Notes under the pieces: model-generated | The model's input: only the letters and a program-made list of their open reading frames with translations | Database searches by the model: none | Told to the model about the DNA's origin: nothing | Part shown: positions 34,946-46,274 of the stretch, piece by piece | How the letters are laid out: each line of letters opens with the position of its first letter | How positions within the stretch are numbered: the first letter of the stretch is position 1 | Assembly (NCBI GenBank): GCA_022559845.1 | Contig: CM040121.1 | Location: 569,458,140 to 569,522,139, forward strand | From: Amorphophallus konjac | Lineage: Eukaryota > Streptophyta > Magnoliopsida > Alismatales > Araceae | Direction of reading: 5' to 3' | Length of the DNA stretch: 64,000 nt | Position numbers and translations under genes: made by a program

Positions 34946-35335
34946 ACTTGATTGCGGCAGGTCCGAGGGGGGGCTGCTCTGGGAGTGGGGTGGTTCAGAG
35001 AGGGGGGATCCGGCAGGGGGTCTGGGGTGGGGGCTCATCTCTGGGAGGGTGGGGGTTCCGGGGGAGGAGAGTTCAGGCGAGTCCAGGGGGGCTACTCTGG
35101 GAGTGGGGGGTTCAGGGAGAGGTGCTACAAGGGGTCCGGGGTGGGGACTGCTGGTTGGGAGGGTGTGGGGCCGTGAGCTCGCCTGAATATTGCTAGAGGG
35201 AGAAAGGGGGTAGGGAGGGGTTGGGAGGACTTTTGGTCGAAGGGTGGGGGTGCAAGATCACCGGAGCCACTCCGACGGGTGGTGGGGGTCAGTGGGAAGA
35301 GACTGGGGAGGGGGGGTCCAGTAAGATGACGTTGG
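34946..35335. repeat. G-rich CACTA backbone right of R2
   Basis: Continuation of the irregular GGGAGTGGGGGGTTCAGG repeat, fading by about 35330. Frames spelling poly-Gly or poly-Pro here are low complexity. Confidence 0.75.
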
Positions 35336-35379
35336 CAACCATCATGAGGGGGATCAATATGAATGCAGGGCTTAAGCAG

Positions 35380-36119
35380 AGCCCAAGTGGCAGCTGTCAG
35401 CTTGCTATGCAAGAGAAGGTGAGTGGTTGACTCAATCTGAGCATTTGGACAGCATAAGTATTTAGAACACAAAGATATTCCACTCTGCTGGACTCTTCTA
35501 TCAGTGGGTAAAATTCCATGGATGAGCTTCCACGGGAATAGAGAAACTTTGGGGGGAATGAAGGTAGACCAAATGAGAGAGTATGGAAAGGATTGATCAG
35601 CAACAGTCAAGTGCTTCCTCCATGAGCTGATAGTAAAATCTCCTGCTGTAGTGAGAGACCATACCCTTGTATCATTGGGCAAAGGATCTTTGTTGATATA
35701 AAATGTGGCTGCCCGAGCAATGTTTTGTGGAAGAACATGCCGAATAACATTCCAATTTGGATTGAGAGTATTACTCAAATCTTGAATGGTGATGTTTTTA
35801 TCCTCGATGAGCCTCCATTGACTGGGTAAAATAAGGTCCCTGAGGGGTTTATCACCAAGTCATGTATCTTTCCATAATGAAAATAGCCTAGGGCCTTTGA
35901 AGAATCTGCTGTGTTTTAGAATTTGGTCCTTAGCAGCTAGCCAATCCATTCTCGGAGCATGTATCTTAAGGATTTAAGTTTAAGACAAAAAGTAGTGATA
36001 GCAGATGAAGCAATAAGGCTGGTTCTCCAACATTGATCAACAACCTTAAGAAAAAGCTCATGGCTAGTCCACATTTGTTGAAAGTAAAATTTGCTCTTGA
36101 ATTTGTTGGGCAACATCAA
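35380..36119 (-). pseudogene. LINE remnant with RT zinc-binding (zf-RVT) domain, captured or inserted in CACTA
   Basis: The minus strand encodes two LINE segments. 35937-36119 resembles the region before the RT core (WTSHELFLKVVDQCWR). About 35390-35930 holds the segment WLGDKPL...then W-S-L-T-T..FIPPKVSLFPWK, HGILPTDRRVQQSGI and ESTTHLLLHS, which is the layout of the zf-RVT domain (Pfam PF13966) at the C-terminus of plant LINE polymerases. The catalytic RT core between them is deleted, there are stop codons, and one expected Cys is replaced by Tyr (CSKYLCC), so it is non-functional. It lies entirely inside the CACTA element; I cannot tell capture from insertion, as no poly-A tail or target repeat is evident. 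Confidence 0.82.
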
Positions 36120-36129
36120 TTTAATAAGT

Positions 36130-36454
36130 AGAGGTATTTGTGACGGATAATTGCAGACGGAATTTCATACGGAAAAGTTTCCGTTTGAAATTGCAGACGA
36201 TTCCTGTGACTGATACTAATCTATCCGAAATTTATAATTTCAGACGAAAATACACACGGAAAAAAGTCCGTTTGAAATTTCAGACGGTTCAAACGGTATT
36301 TGTGACAGAATATTGAACTGTCCGAAATTTGTAATTAAGAATATGTGACGGCCGTATTCCGTCTGAAATCCATTACAAAAGTGTCTTCTCACGGATTTTC
36401 AGACGGATTTCAGACGGAATATGGCCGTCTGAAATCCTACTTTTTCTGATAGTG
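36130..36454. repeat. CACTA right subterminal repeats and terminus
   Basis: A dense series of CCGTCTGAAAT, CCGTTTGAAAT and complementary ACGGA strings in both orientations ends with the inverted CACTA terminus at 36450-36454. It mirrors 14666-14850. Confidence 0.85.
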
Positions 36455-37006
36455 TGAGGGGGGCAATGTTCATTTTTTTAAAAAAAAATATACTTATCAC
36501 GCTGCCTGACAGTGCAACAAGTCCGGGGTGCATCACTTATTACTCAAATGGGCCGTGAGGAGAGAGGTGAGATCCATCATTTTTTCTCTCATCTGTTCTC
36601 CCATCCTGATTCATTTTCAAACTGACCCCTAACGATAGATCCTGGTCAAAACCCCCGGAAAGGAGTAATCACACACCGAGATGTGCACCAATTAAGTGAC
36701 GGACTCCGAACCCACAAAAAGGGAACAACTTGGGTAGACTTTGGGGCCGGGCTTTCTCGGGCCTTCGTCCTCTGTGTAACTTCTAGGCCTTATAAGGCAG
36801 GCCCAGTTTATTTTCCAGTCCATTCTTGCAAAAGTTGGGGTCCTGTTTAAAAAAAGATAGGTCACCCTACTCTAGACACCCCCCATCCTTTCATCTGAAA
36901 AATCGAGATAATGTTTTCAAATAACAAAGGGTCGAGTGAGTGAGTGAGGTCATTTTTCATTATTACGGGCAGTATTATCATGTAAAATACTTAGTGCATG
37001 TCTTAG

Positions 37007-37318
37007 GTCAATTAAACGTTTAGGGTGCATATCAAATAATTTTTTTTTAATTTTTGTATAATAGGAGACTCACGTCCTTCTAATTTATCGTATAAATCAC
37101 ATCTTCATTCGATGACTTACAAAAAATAAAAAATAAAAAATTAAATTCAATGAATAACGTTAGACTTAATTTTTCTTGAATCGATCCTTTTTATTTTGAT
37201 TTTTTAAACCGTTAGATAAATGTGCATCTTATATGGTAAATTAGGAGGACGTGAATTTCACGTCATATTTTTTTTTAAAATTAATTTATTTGATGCGCAT
37301 TATGAATGTGTAATTGAC
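37007..37318. mobile_element. Long-TIR MITE, copy B
   Basis: Counterpart of 12715-13019. Its terminal repeats (GGTCAATTAAACGTTTAGGG and the inverted end ATGTGTAATTGACC) pair slightly better than in copy A. Confidence 0.7.
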
Positions 37319-37624
37319 CCGATCGTAAATTAAACATGATTCCGTCAATAATGACTTGAGTTTACCTCAGAACATTAAAAAAATGTTATTCAATTCGACC
37401 TCTAAACGGGCCATGTCCATCCTTTCTCTGTTCCTTCTAAGTAATCATGGCTGTCTTTTTTTCGTGAAATGTAGAACTTGTGGGGGTCACGACACCTCGG
37501 TGACGGTGACTACACATTTGAATCGATTTAAACAATTCAACATCGATGAAGAACTCGATTCGATAATTTTTTTTTAAAAAAATTAAACTTAAATGAAATA
37601 ATACTCGATTCAATTCAATCCATT

Positions 37625-37825
37625 TTGCATCCCAAAACGCTCCGTTCCTCATCTAAAAAGGTCCCCTTAAACGAGGGAATCCTGTTCGAAAGCATCCTGG
37701 ATTCGGGTACCGATGACAGCCAAGCGTACGGTAATTGCAGACCCGAAGAACCTGTCAATTCTGCCGGCGGCAAATCACACGAAGAATCTCTCACAAGAAA
37801 TCACCTGTCGCATAGCAACCGGGTA
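37625..37825 (+). CDS. Conserved unidentified reading frame, copy B
   Basis: Same frame as at 13348 with a few substitutions, for example Phe to Ile near residue 20 and Pro-Arg to Ser-His near residue 51. The frame remains open for about 66 codons and then reaches the donor-like GGGTAAA. Shortly after, a hAT-type MITE interrupts the sequence. No function is known to me. Confidence 0.28.
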
Positions 37826-37841
37826 AATATCTTGTCTTATC

Positions 37842-38138
37842 CAGGGTTTGTCGGCTCGGTCGACCTGATCGACTCGGTCTCAGCTTGGATCGGGTCGCTC
37901 CCGTCTCGGTACGACTCGATCCGTCTCGTTCTAAAATACCACTATATATATATATATATAATATAAAATAATATAATAAAAATAAAAAAACACACATTAT
38001 ATATAAAATATAATATAATATAATATTAAAATAATAGGTCGATCCGGTGACGACTCACATCCTGGTCGACCCGATCCCGACCTGGGTCGGGTCGGGTCGT
38101 GCGAGTCGGTGCGAGACACATCGGGTCGACAAACCCTG
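37842..38138. mobile_element. hAT-type MITE with 8-bp target duplication
   Basis: 297 bp beginning CAGGGTTTGTCG and ending CGACAAACCCTG, a perfect 12-bp terminal inverted repeat starting with CAGGG as hAT ends often do. It is flanked by GTCTTATC (37834-37841) and GTCCTATC (38139-38146), an 8-bp duplication with one mismatch. Copy A has the uninterrupted site. The interior is an AT-rich core between GGTCGACC/CGGGTCG-rich arms. Confidence 0.88.
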
Positions 38139-38542
38139 GTCCTATCCCATGTTAAGTACGTCTGTTGCAATTGTCTGAATGCCTCCCGTAAGAAATCGGC
38201 AATTTCATTTGCACAATGATGTAATAAATTCTACAATTACACAATTGATTTCAACACCTTCTCTTTTATTGTTAAGAATAAGTTGAGATTGATTTGAAGT
38301 ATACACCCTCCTTGAAAATCGAATTGGTAGTTTAAACTCGGGTAAGATATCTTTATTTTTTTACTTTTTTACTTTATATTTTTTTAAAGCTATCCTTGAT
38401 TAGGTTGAATAACATATTCTAATTTTTTGTTAGAATAGGTTACTCCAAGAAAATCTAGATTAGTGCCAGAATACTCGATTCATATTATCAAATCATTTTT
38501 TCCTTAATCGTTGAGATAAACCCCCTTATTTCATCCATAACA

Positions 38543-38888
38543 TATTATCAGACGTAGAGAAAATAGTTATCCGATGAACCTTTCTATGAGTCACGGGTGC
38601 CTCTTCCCTTTCCCTTTGACATGACTAATTTATCTTCTCCTTCGAACTAATATCTTGATCTCGTATAAAAAAATATTTGTAAAAATATTTTAATTATATT
38701 TTTGATCATAATAAAATTGAATATGTGGAAAATATTAATTCATTCTCATCCATAAAATTATAATTTTAGATGAAAATGTCCCTAAAATACAATCTTTTTG
38801 ATTTATCCATTGTTACAAAAAGAGAGAATGTTATTAGAGAATAGAGATATTTTAGACCTTTTCAAATTTAGTCAGATACATTTTTGTA
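38543..38888. other. AT-rich spacer left of the Sirevirus
   Basis: No gene or known repeat seen. It ends with the AGTTT (38889-38893) that is duplicated at the other side of the element. Confidence 0.5.
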
Positions 38889-38893
38889 AGTTT

Positions 38894-40932
38894 TGTTGGA
38901 TTGTGTGTCTTCCCTAAGTATTTTGATGATGAACAACACTATGTTAATTGTTCTTGTTATTTTTGATCAGATATCTTGCACTTGAGTTATCCATGGTTTT
39001 ATATGAAATAACTGCTAAAGAGGTAACACTTCGTGTGTTCGTTCATGTTCTATCTTCGTGCTGTTTTTCCTCAAACATCATGTAGTTCTTGCTTCGCGTT
39101 TTCACCTCGTGTCGAATTAGCCATGTTGTCGTCTGTTTGAGTGTTGCTCTTTCACCTCGTGCAGTCTTTGATTACTGTGTTGTTTCCATGTCATCCTTTG
39201 TATTCCTGTCTTCGAGTCGTTTCTTTGCATACTGTCTTCGTGATCGATTGGCACTTCGTCTTGGTTACAACACCTCGTGTTGTACTGTTTGACTTCGTGT
39301 CGGTTTCGGTTACAGTCCATGTTGTTTTCACGTCGTTCTCTTTTATTGCCACCTCGTGTCGTTTTTATTATTAAGTCTTCGTGTCGTTTTACCTCGTGCA
39401 GTGTTATCCCGTGTCATTTACTGATTCGACCTTGTGTCGTTATCAGCCCGTGTTGCTTTCATCTCGTGCTGTTCTCACTATCCTCGTGTTGTTCTCACCG
39501 CGTGTCGATTACTGTTTTCACTTAGCATTATTTTTATTTCGTGTCGTTTTTCTGTGTAGTGTGTGTTTGTCACCACTATACTTCGTGTCGTTGCTTTTTA
39601 CTTCGTGTCTAACTTCACTTCGTGTTGTTTTCACCTCGAGTCGTTTCCTTATACTCTGTCCTCGTGTTGGTCTCTCGCTTTAGTCTTCATGTCGGTTTCT
39701 GTCGTAAGCCCGTATTGTCCTCGTGTTGTTTTTGCATTCGTAACCTCGTGTCTCTCTTGCGTATAACCTCACCTCGTGTCATTATCTTCTGTATATCTGA
39801 TCTGTTACAGAATTTCTCGTGTCGTTCTTATGACATCTCGAGAAATAGTCACGTCGTGTTGTTGTTACTATACCTCATGCAGTTTTGGTTTTAATAGCCA
39901 TGCAGCGTATTAATGGACTTAATCTCATTACAGGTCCGAGGAAGAACATTCCACACTCCAGGGCTGCACGTGATCCGAGACAAGAGGAACCAATTTGATA
40001 AAGGCACGTGACAGGATACTTCTGGATCGAGCGTGGGAGGCACACGCATTTCATGCCCTATCCATCTGCTGTTGATGCTATAAATAGAATCCTTCGTCCT
40101 CAGATGAAAGTGATCGAAGTAGAGAGGCATAGAAGAAAACAGGGAAACAGAGAGCCCTTCGATCCAGGAAAAAGAAAAGAAAGAAGAAAGAATAGCAGAG
40201 AGAAATAGAAAGAGAGCAGAAGAGTGTTCAAAAGAATTGTTCTGACTTGCGGATCAAATCCGAAGTCTATTGCTCTATATTGAGCTACATTGTTTCCATT
40301 GTCTGGCATTTGATTTCCTTCGTTCGTATTTTTCATTTCTTGTTCTTATCTTTCTTCAACCGTTATTGTTTGTGTTTCCGATCCTCTGGACTGAGGTCGG
40401 GGTCCTCCTGTGAGATCAGGAGTAGGGAGAGTCAATCTCCGGTTTGCAAGCAGCAGGTGAGCTGCTTGTAGGTACCCTCCGGGTTGAGAGGAAGAGGGGT
40501 CTTCGACCTCTGGTAAAGAGGAAGAGAGACGTGAGTCTCTGGGTTCTAGTGACTGCTGATCGCTAGAGGTTCCCTCCGGGTAGGAGGAAGAGGAGAGGTT
40601 GTTCTCCTGGGAAGCTGTGTATCAGCAGTTGTTTGGCAAGCTGTGTTGCCCAGCCTTTAGTGAAGCCACACTCAGGTTGAGTGTGGGGTGGATGTAGGTC
40701 TGAAGGACCGAACCACCTTAAAATCCTCTGAGCCCTTGTGTGATTGATCGTGATAATATTGTGGTATGCCTTCTATTTGCTTGAGCTATTAACTGCACTG
40801 CATCTTTTACGATAGTCAGAACTCGAGGTTAGCTCCGTTTAGCAATATACTCTGCAATAATTTTTTAAATCTACGAAAACAGTGATCTATTCATCCCCTC
40901 CCCTTCTAGATCACTTCATATTGTACTTATCA
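38894..40932 (+). repeat. Sirevirus 5' LTR
   Basis: 2039 bp. U3 (about 39000-39880) is filled with CTCGTGTCG/CTTCGTGTCGTTTT-type direct repeats at irregular 20-35 bp spacing. A TATA box lies at 40079-40086, and the presumed R-U5 part (40380-40700) contains a run of short perfect stem-loops. It lacks a 43-bp palindromic segment present in the 3' LTR. Confidence 0.95.
40079..40086 (+). promoter_or_regulatory. TATA box of the Sirevirus 5' LTR
   Basis: TATAAATA preceded by a GC-rich CACGTGAC-containing stretch; the identical box is at 48922-48929 in the 3' LTR. It implies transcription start near 40110 and an 850-nt leader to the gag ATG. Confidence 0.75.
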
Positions 40933-40960
40933 GTTGGTATCAGAGAGGGTTTTTCCCAGA

Positions 40961-43174
40961 ATGTGGTCCAACGGCCAGGGAAACGGATCCAATGGTCCGC
41001 GCAGTTTCATAGCTGATGGGCAGTCTATCACCCGCCCCCCTTTCTTTGATGGTAATAATTACTTCTTCTGGAAGAACAGGATGGAAGTCTTTATCAGGGC
41101 CCAAAGCAACAAGCTATGGAAAGTCATTACAGATGGTCCATACACCCTTCCACCGAATGAAGATATGTGGACAGAAGATCAGGTCAAACTCTCCGCACTG
41201 AATTGGACAGCTCTTAACATCATACAGTGCGCCGTCCATCCGGAAGAATATTCAAGGATCTCAGCGTGCAAGACTGCAAAGAATATGTGGGATGATTTGC
41301 AGTTAATTCATGAGGGCACATCTCAGGTGAAGGCTACCAAGATCAACATACTTACAACTCAATATGAGTTATTTAAGATGAAGCCAGAGGAGCCGATCAC
41401 AGAAATGTATGCCAGATTATCTGTGATCATCAACAGTCTGAAAGGCCTTGGAAAGGATATTCAACAAGAAGACATAGTCAGGAAGATCCTTAGGTCTCTA
41501 ACTCCCGTCTGGGATACCAAGGTGACTGTAATAGAGGAATCAAGAGATTTATCCATCATGACAGTAACCCAGCTGATTGGTTCTCTCATGACCCATGAAA
41601 TGAATTTCACACGAGGAAACGATGGGCATGACAGAAAGGGAAAGAATGTTGCTCTGAAGGTTTCACGACATACTAAGAAGAGCAACAACAGCAGCAGCAG
41701 CAGCAGTGATGATAGCAGCGAAGGGTCTGATGGATTCTCAGACTTGGACAAGGATGAGCGAGCTATGCTCACCAGGCAGTTCAGAAAGTTCCTAAGAACA
41801 AAAGGAAAATTCTACAGGAGGAAGAAATTTAATGCTGCAATGAAGTCTCCTGAACGAAGATTTGAGAAGAACCGGTCTGCTAAGAAGATCACTTGCTATC
41901 ATTGTCAGAAATCCGGTCACATGAAAAGTGAATGTCCAGAGCTACAAGCTAAGGCTCCAGGACACCAGAAGAATGTGGTGCACAAGAAGAAGAAGGCCAT
42001 GCTGTGCACATGGAGCGATGAGGAGGAGGACCCAGAAGCCACTTCGTCCAGTGAAAATGAAGAGAAGACCTGCCTCATGGCCGACCATGAGAAAGAGGTA
42101 ACAAATTTATTTGAGAATTTTACTTTGGATGATTGGGAGGACGCCTATGGCGACCTGTTAAGTAAATATAATTGTTTAAACAAGGAGCATAGAATGCTTA
42201 GACGTAAGTTTCATTCTCTGTCTGAAGAACACTCTTCTATTGTCACTGATAGCATGAAAACCAAGGAGATGGCCACTGAGCTAGATCAGGTTAAAGGTGA
42301 GATTGAGAGGTTGAGAATGGAAAGAGAAGAGAATCTAGCTAGAATAGATGAGCTGAAGTGTAAAGCTGAAGAGTCTAAAGGAGAGATTAGACTGATGGCT
42401 GAAAAATATGAGGCAGTTAGAATAGTTAATCAGGAACTCCAGGACCAATGCAATAAATTTCAGAAGGAGATTGAGGACAAAGAAAAAGTGCTTGAAAAGT
42501 TTACAGAGGGGAGAAACAACCTGAATGTCCTTCTGGGGTCGAGGGTAAACTTCAATAGGGAGGGATTAGGATACAATCCTACTAGTAAAAAACCCTTTGA
42601 ATTTAAGACTATCACGTTCTGCCCCGCCAAAGGCAAGGAGAAACTGGAAACACCATCCGGTTCCAAATCTGTCTCTACAATGAAGTCTTCGACCAGTAAA
42701 TTCATTCACTCCACTGGTCAGCAGTCTAAGTCAGGAAATCCTGAGACAAGCACTGCTCATGTACAGCAGGCGTGGAACAAAGGTCCTCACAGGACCAGTC
42801 CTATAGAGGCCACAAAAAGAGCGAAAAGTTTTGTTAAGAAAACTCATCATGCTAATTATCAAGTAGAGCATGGCAACGATCACCAGTTTCAGCACAAATT
42901 TTATTGGAGTAAAAATGCTTACATGAATTATGCTCAACACACACGCACATCTTCTAAGAGGCCAACCAACAATGTCTTTGTTCAGAAACAGCATAGTTCA
43001 AATAGGAATAAGCTTATTCAACACCCACCAAGAAATAACAAAAGGGAAGAATCAACCCACATAAATCCACTGAAGAGAACTATAAAACAAATGTGGATTC
43101 CCAAGTGCTTTCTGCATAATCAGAAAACTGGTTTTGGACCCAATTTGAATTGGGTCCCACATTACTCTGTCTGA
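40961..43174 (+). CDS. gag: Sirevirus Gag
   Basis: Starting at the first ATG after the primer site ([16 protein letters not shown]), the frame gives 737 residues. Residues about 20-230 form the Copia Gag core ([11 protein letters not shown], then [13 protein letters not shown] and [15 protein letters not shown]). A zinc knuckle [14 protein letters not shown] is at 41894-41935 (about residue 312). A strongly charged, heptad-rich segment (42250-42500, about residues 430-513) predicts a coiled coil. The last 200 residues are basic and Ser/Thr/His/Asn-rich. Long Gag extensions with coiled coils are known in Sireviruses. Gag packages RNA in virus-like particles. The frame ends in TGA at 43172-43174 and overlaps pol by 26 nt in a different frame. 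Confidence 0.93.
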   Translation: MWSNGQGNGSNGPRSFIADGQSITRPPFFDGNNYFFWKNRMEVFIRAQSNKLWKVITDGPYTLPPNEDMWTEDQVKLSALNWTALNIIQCAVHPEEYSRISACKTAKNMWDDLQLIHEGTSQVKATKINILTTQYELFKMKPEEPITEMYARLSVIINSLKGLGKDIQQEDIVRKILRSLTPVWDTKVTVIEESRDLSIMTVTQLIGSLMTHEMNFTRGNDGHDRKGKNVALKVSRHTKKSNNSSSSSSDDSSEGSDGFSDLDKDERAMLTRQFRKFLRTKGKFYRRKKFNAAMKSPERRFEKNRSAKKITCYHCQKSGHMKSECPELQAKAPGHQKNVVHKKKKAMLCTWSDEEEDPEATSSSENEEKTCLMADHEKEVTNLFENFTLDDWEDAYGDLLSKYNCLNKEHRMLRRKFHSLSEEHSSIVTDSMKTKEMATELDQVKGEIERLRMEREENLARIDELKCKAEESKGEIRLMAEKYEAVRIVNQELQDQCNKFQKEIEDKEKVLEKFTEGRNNLNVLLGSRVNFNREGLGYNPTSKKPFEFKTITFCPAKGKEKLETPSGSKSVSTMKSSTSKFIHSTGQQSKSGNPETSTAHVQQAWNKGPHRTSPIEATKRAKSFVKKTHHANYQVEHGNDHQFQHKFYWSKNAYMNYAQHTRTSSKRPTNNVFVQKQHSSNRNKLIQHPPRNNKREESTHINPLKRTIKQMWIPKCFLHNQKTGFGPNLNWVPHYSV

Positions 43175-46100
43175 ATTTTTGCAGGTCAGCCTGGCAGCTG
43201 AGCATACCAAGTGGTATCTTGACAGCGGCTGTAGCAGGCATATGACAGGAGACCGGTCCAAATTCAGCAAACTAAAAATGAAGTCTGGGGGCTTGGTCAA
43301 ATTCGGAGGAAATAACAGAGGAAGAATAATTGGAATTGGCACGGTTGGTAAGTCCTCCACTAACTCCATTGAAGATGTGTATCTTGTAGAAGGACTTCAG
43401 CACAACTTGGTAAGTATAAGTCAGCTTTGTGACAAAGGACACAAGGTACTCTTTGACCACAACTCGTGCACTGTTTTTGAGCTGAATTCTGATAACATCA
43501 TGTTCAAAGGTCATAGAGTAAATAATGTGTACATCGTTGATCTTGATGATAATTCTGAAACAAACTTGTGTCTGTCTGCTAATTCTGAACAGGTTGCTTT
43601 TGACTGGCATAGGCGTCTAGGCCACGCTAGTGTGTCTACCTTGAATAAACTGTCTAATTATAACCTAGTCAGAGGTTTGCCCAAAATAAAATTTCAGTTA
43701 GGGTCCAAGCTCTGTGATGCTTGTGCTCAAGGTAAACAGACTCGTGCAACTTTTAAGTTGAGAACTGAGGGTCTCTCATCTAAACCACTACAGCACTTGC
43801 ACATGGATCTCTTTGGTCCTACTCGAATACAAAGCCTGTCAGGTAAGAGATATGGTCTAGTCATAGTTGATGACTTCACTAGATTTTCCTGGTTGTTCTG
43901 TTTAGCTAATAAAAATGATGCTTTTGTTCACTTTGAAGAACTTTTTAATAAAATCAAACTGCAAGGTGAATATAATATCATTACAATTCAGTCTGACCAT
44001 GGAGGAGAGTTTGAAAACTCTTCGTTCTCTGAATTTTGCTCAAGAGAGGGAGTGACTCACAGATTTTCTTCTCCCAGGACACCGGAGCAGAATGGAATTG
44101 TTGAGAGAAGAAACAGGTCAATAATTGAAATGGCCAGGACTATGCTAATTGAGAGTGGACTTCCAAGGAGATTTTGGGCAGAAGCTGCAAATACAGCATG
44201 CTACATTTTAAATCGAGCCTTGGTAAGACCTACTCATAAGAAAACTCCTTATGAACTCCTCAAGGGTAAGCTGCCAAACATTTCTTACTTTAAAATTTTT
44301 GGTTCCAAATGCTTTATCCACAATAATGGTAAGAATGGTTTGGATAAGTTTGAAGCAAGAAGCTCTCCTGGAATTTTTCTCGGATATTCAGAAACCTCTA
44401 GGGCTTACAGAGTCTTCAATAAAGATGAGCAAACTGTTGAAGAAACACCTCATGTGGTGTTTGATGAGAATGTTCTATCTGACAAAAGGACAAATGATGA
44501 CAGGGAGTCACCTGATGAGGGAGATTTCTTGGAGAAAATTGAAGTAGGAGAGATGCAGCAAACTGCACAACCAGAAAACTTACAACAAGAAGGAGCAACT
44601 GAGGTAGGTGAACCCTCAGGTGAGGTAATATTTCACAAAGATCATCCTAGTGAAAATGTCATAGGTAATTTGCATGATCCCACTAGGACAAGGTCTCACT
44701 TTAGAACTGTCCAAGAACAGGACTTAGCTGCTTTGACATCTCAGGTAGAACCCAAGACTGTGGAAGAGGCTTTAAAGCATGATTCTTGGGTATCCTCCAT
44801 GGGTGAGGAATTAAATCAATTTAAGAAAAATAATGTATGGAAACTAGTTCCTAGACCTGAAAACACTCATGTCATTGGCACTAAATGGGTTTTCAAAAAT
44901 AAGATTGATGAAAATGGTGCTATCTCTAGAAACAAAGCAAGACTTGTAGCTCAAGGCTACAGTCAGGAATTTGGTGTGGATTTTGATGAATCCTATGCAC
45001 CAGTAGCTAGGATGGAAGCTATAAGAATTCTGTTTGCATTTGCATGCTCTAGAAAAATTCGGCTACAGCAAATGGATGTCAAAAGCGCATTCTTAAATGG
45101 GTTATTGAAGGAAGAGGTATATGTTGAACAACCTCCTGGGTTTAATTTCTCTGTTCAGCCTAACATGGTTTTTAGGTTGAATAAAGCCCTCTATGGATTG
45201 AAGCAGGCTCCCAGAGCCTGGTATGAGAGACTTTCTGAGTTCCTTGTGAGCAAGGGCTACACTCGAGGTAAGGTTGACCAAACTCTCTTCACCAAAAGTC
45301 TCGGAAAGGAGTTAATTGTGGTCCAGGTATATGTTGATGATATCATTTTCGGATCTAACAACTCAAAATTATGTAAAGATTTTTCTGAGTCTATGTCCCA
45401 AGAATTTGAAATGAGTCTAGTTGGGGAACTAAAATATTTTCTTGGGCTGCAGGTCAAACAAATGGAGGATGGTTGTTTCATAAATCAAACCAAGTATACT
45501 CTGGAGATGCTGAAAAGGTTTGGAATGACCAACCTCAAGACAATCTCAACACCCATGAGTACCAGCTCCTCACTGGATTCAGACGAAAAAGGTAAAGAGG
45601 TGGATGCTAAACTATATAGAGGTATGATCGGTTCACTCCTCTACTTAACTGCATCCAGGCCCGACATTCAATTTAGTGTAGGGATGTGTGCCAGATACCA
45701 GGCTAGACCTACTGAATTGCATCTGGCAGCTGTAAAGAGAATCTTTAGATACTTATCTGCCACTCATGATCTAGGTCTCTGGTATCCTGCATCATGTAAC
45801 TTAGATCTCATTGCATACACTGATGCAGATTATGCAGGATGTAAATTGGACAGGAAGAGCACTAGTGGTCACTGCGAATTTCTAGGAGGGTGCTTAGTCT
45901 CTTGGGGATCCAAGAAGCAACACTCTGTGGCTCTCTCTACTGCTGAAGCTGAATATGTGGCAGCAGGGAGCTGTGGCACACAGGTTATATGGATAAAACA
46001 CCAGCTTCTGGATTACTCGGTTGAGCTAGGTTGTACTTCTATCTTTTGTGACAATACTAGTGCAATAAACATTGCAAAGAATCATGTACTTCATTCTCGA

Positions 46101-46274
46101 ACTAAACACATTGAAATCAGGCATCATTTTATTCGAGATGAAGTAGCAAGGAAAACTTTTGAGTTGATCCATGTTGGCACTAACTCACAAATTGCAGATA
46201 TCTTTACTAAGCCACTGGATACTGAAAAATTTAGCACTATGCGCAGAGAACTAGGTATTTACAGAATTTCATGA
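43149..46274 (+). CDS. pol: Sirevirus Pol: protease, integrase, reverse transcriptase, RNase H
   Basis: The frame opens at 43149 without an ATG, so it depends on a +1 shift from gag or on splicing. Order: protease [10 protein letters not shown] (DSG at 43221); pre-integrase HRRLGHAS with a CDAC finger; integrase catalytic residues in [16 protein letters not shown] and [12 protein letters not shown] (43800-44110); then an acidic linker. RT runs from about 44840 with [13 protein letters not shown], the [10 protein letters not shown] block and YVDD at 45330-45341. RNase H has [25 protein letters not shown] and the CDNTSAI block, ending with IADIFTKPL. All catalytic motifs look intact and there is no internal stop. 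The length (about 1040 codons) is normal for Copia pol. This element could be active if the frame change is tolerated. Confidence 0.95.
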   Translation: MGSHITLSEFLQVSLAAEHTKWYLDSGCSRHMTGDRSKFSKLKMKSGGLVKFGGNNRGRIIGIGTVGKSSTNSIEDVYLVEGLQHNLVSISQLCDKGHKVLFDHNSCTVFELNSDNIMFKGHRVNNVYIVDLDDNSETNLCLSANSEQVAFDWHRRLGHASVSTLNKLSNYNLVRGLPKIKFQLGSKLCDACAQGKQTRATFKLRTEGLSSKPLQHLHMDLFGPTRIQSLSGKRYGLVIVDDFTRFSWLFCLANKNDAFVHFEELFNKIKLQGEYNIITIQSDHGGEFENSSFSEFCSREGVTHRFSSPRTPEQNGIVERRNRSIIEMARTMLIESGLPRRFWAEAANTACYILNRALVRPTHKKTPYELLKGKLPNISYFKIFGSKCFIHNNGKNGLDKFEARSSPGIFLGYSETSRAYRVFNKDEQTVEETPHVVFDENVLSDKRTNDDRESPDEGDFLEKIEVGEMQQTAQPENLQQEGATEVGEPSGEVIFHKDHPSENVIGNLHDPTRTRSHFRTVQEQDLAALTSQVEPKTVEEALKHDSWVSSMGEELNQFKKNNVWKLVPRPENTHVIGTKWVFKNKIDENGAISRNKARLVAQGYSQEFGVDFDESYAPVARMEAIRILFAFACSRKIRLQQMDVKSAFLNGLLKEEVYVEQPPGFNFSVQPNMVFRLNKALYGLKQAPRAWYERLSEFLVSKGYTRGKVDQTLFTKSLGKELIVVQVYVDDIIFGSNNSKLCKDFSESMSQEFEMSLVGELKYFLGLQVKQMEDGCFINQTKYTLEMLKRFGMTNLKTISTPMSTSSSLDSDEKGKEVDAKLYRGMIGSLLYLTASRPDIQFSVGMCARYQARPTELHLAAVKRIFRYLSATHDLGLWYPASCNLDLIAYTDADYAGCKLDRKSTSGHCEFLGGCLVSWGSKKQHSVALSTAEAEYVAAGSCGTQVIWIKHQLLDYSVELGCTSIFCDNTSAINIAKNHVLHSRTKHIEIRHHFIRDEVARKTFELIHVGTNSQIADIFTKPLDTEKFSTMRRELGIYRIS

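Larger units (their letters stand above)
14666..36454. mobile_element. Non-autonomous CACTA (En/Spm) transposon enlarged by nested insertions
   Basis: The left end reads CACTACAAGAAATAGCGGGA, and the right end read inward is CACTATCAGAAAAAGTAGGA; 14 of 20 positions agree. Both ends carry clustered subterminal motifs built on CCGTCTGAAAT and its complement (14690-14850 and about 36140-36440), the usual transposase-binding arrangement of this superfamily. No TnpA or TnpD-like transposase is present. After subtracting R1 and R2 and their target repeats, only about 2.5 kb belongs to the element. The 3-bp flanks are TGG and TGA, so the target duplication is not perfect, consistent with the small deletion seen against copy A. 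Confidence 0.88.
14348..38542. repeat. Segmental duplication, copy B (interrupted by the CACTA element)
   Basis: The left part is 14348-14665 and the right part 36455-38542; together they match copy A. Removing the CACTA transposon and the hAT-type MITE restores a segment collinear with copy A. Near the CACTA site, copy B lacks some tens of bases present in A (between CACATTTGATTG and TGAGGGGG), so the insertion was accompanied or followed by a small deletion. Confidence 0.87.

Noticed and set aside
39089..39894. Several overlapping hydrophobic-looking frames in the Sirevirus LTR, repeated at 47932-48737
   Set aside because: They are translations of the CGTGTCG repeat array and occur identically in both LTRs.
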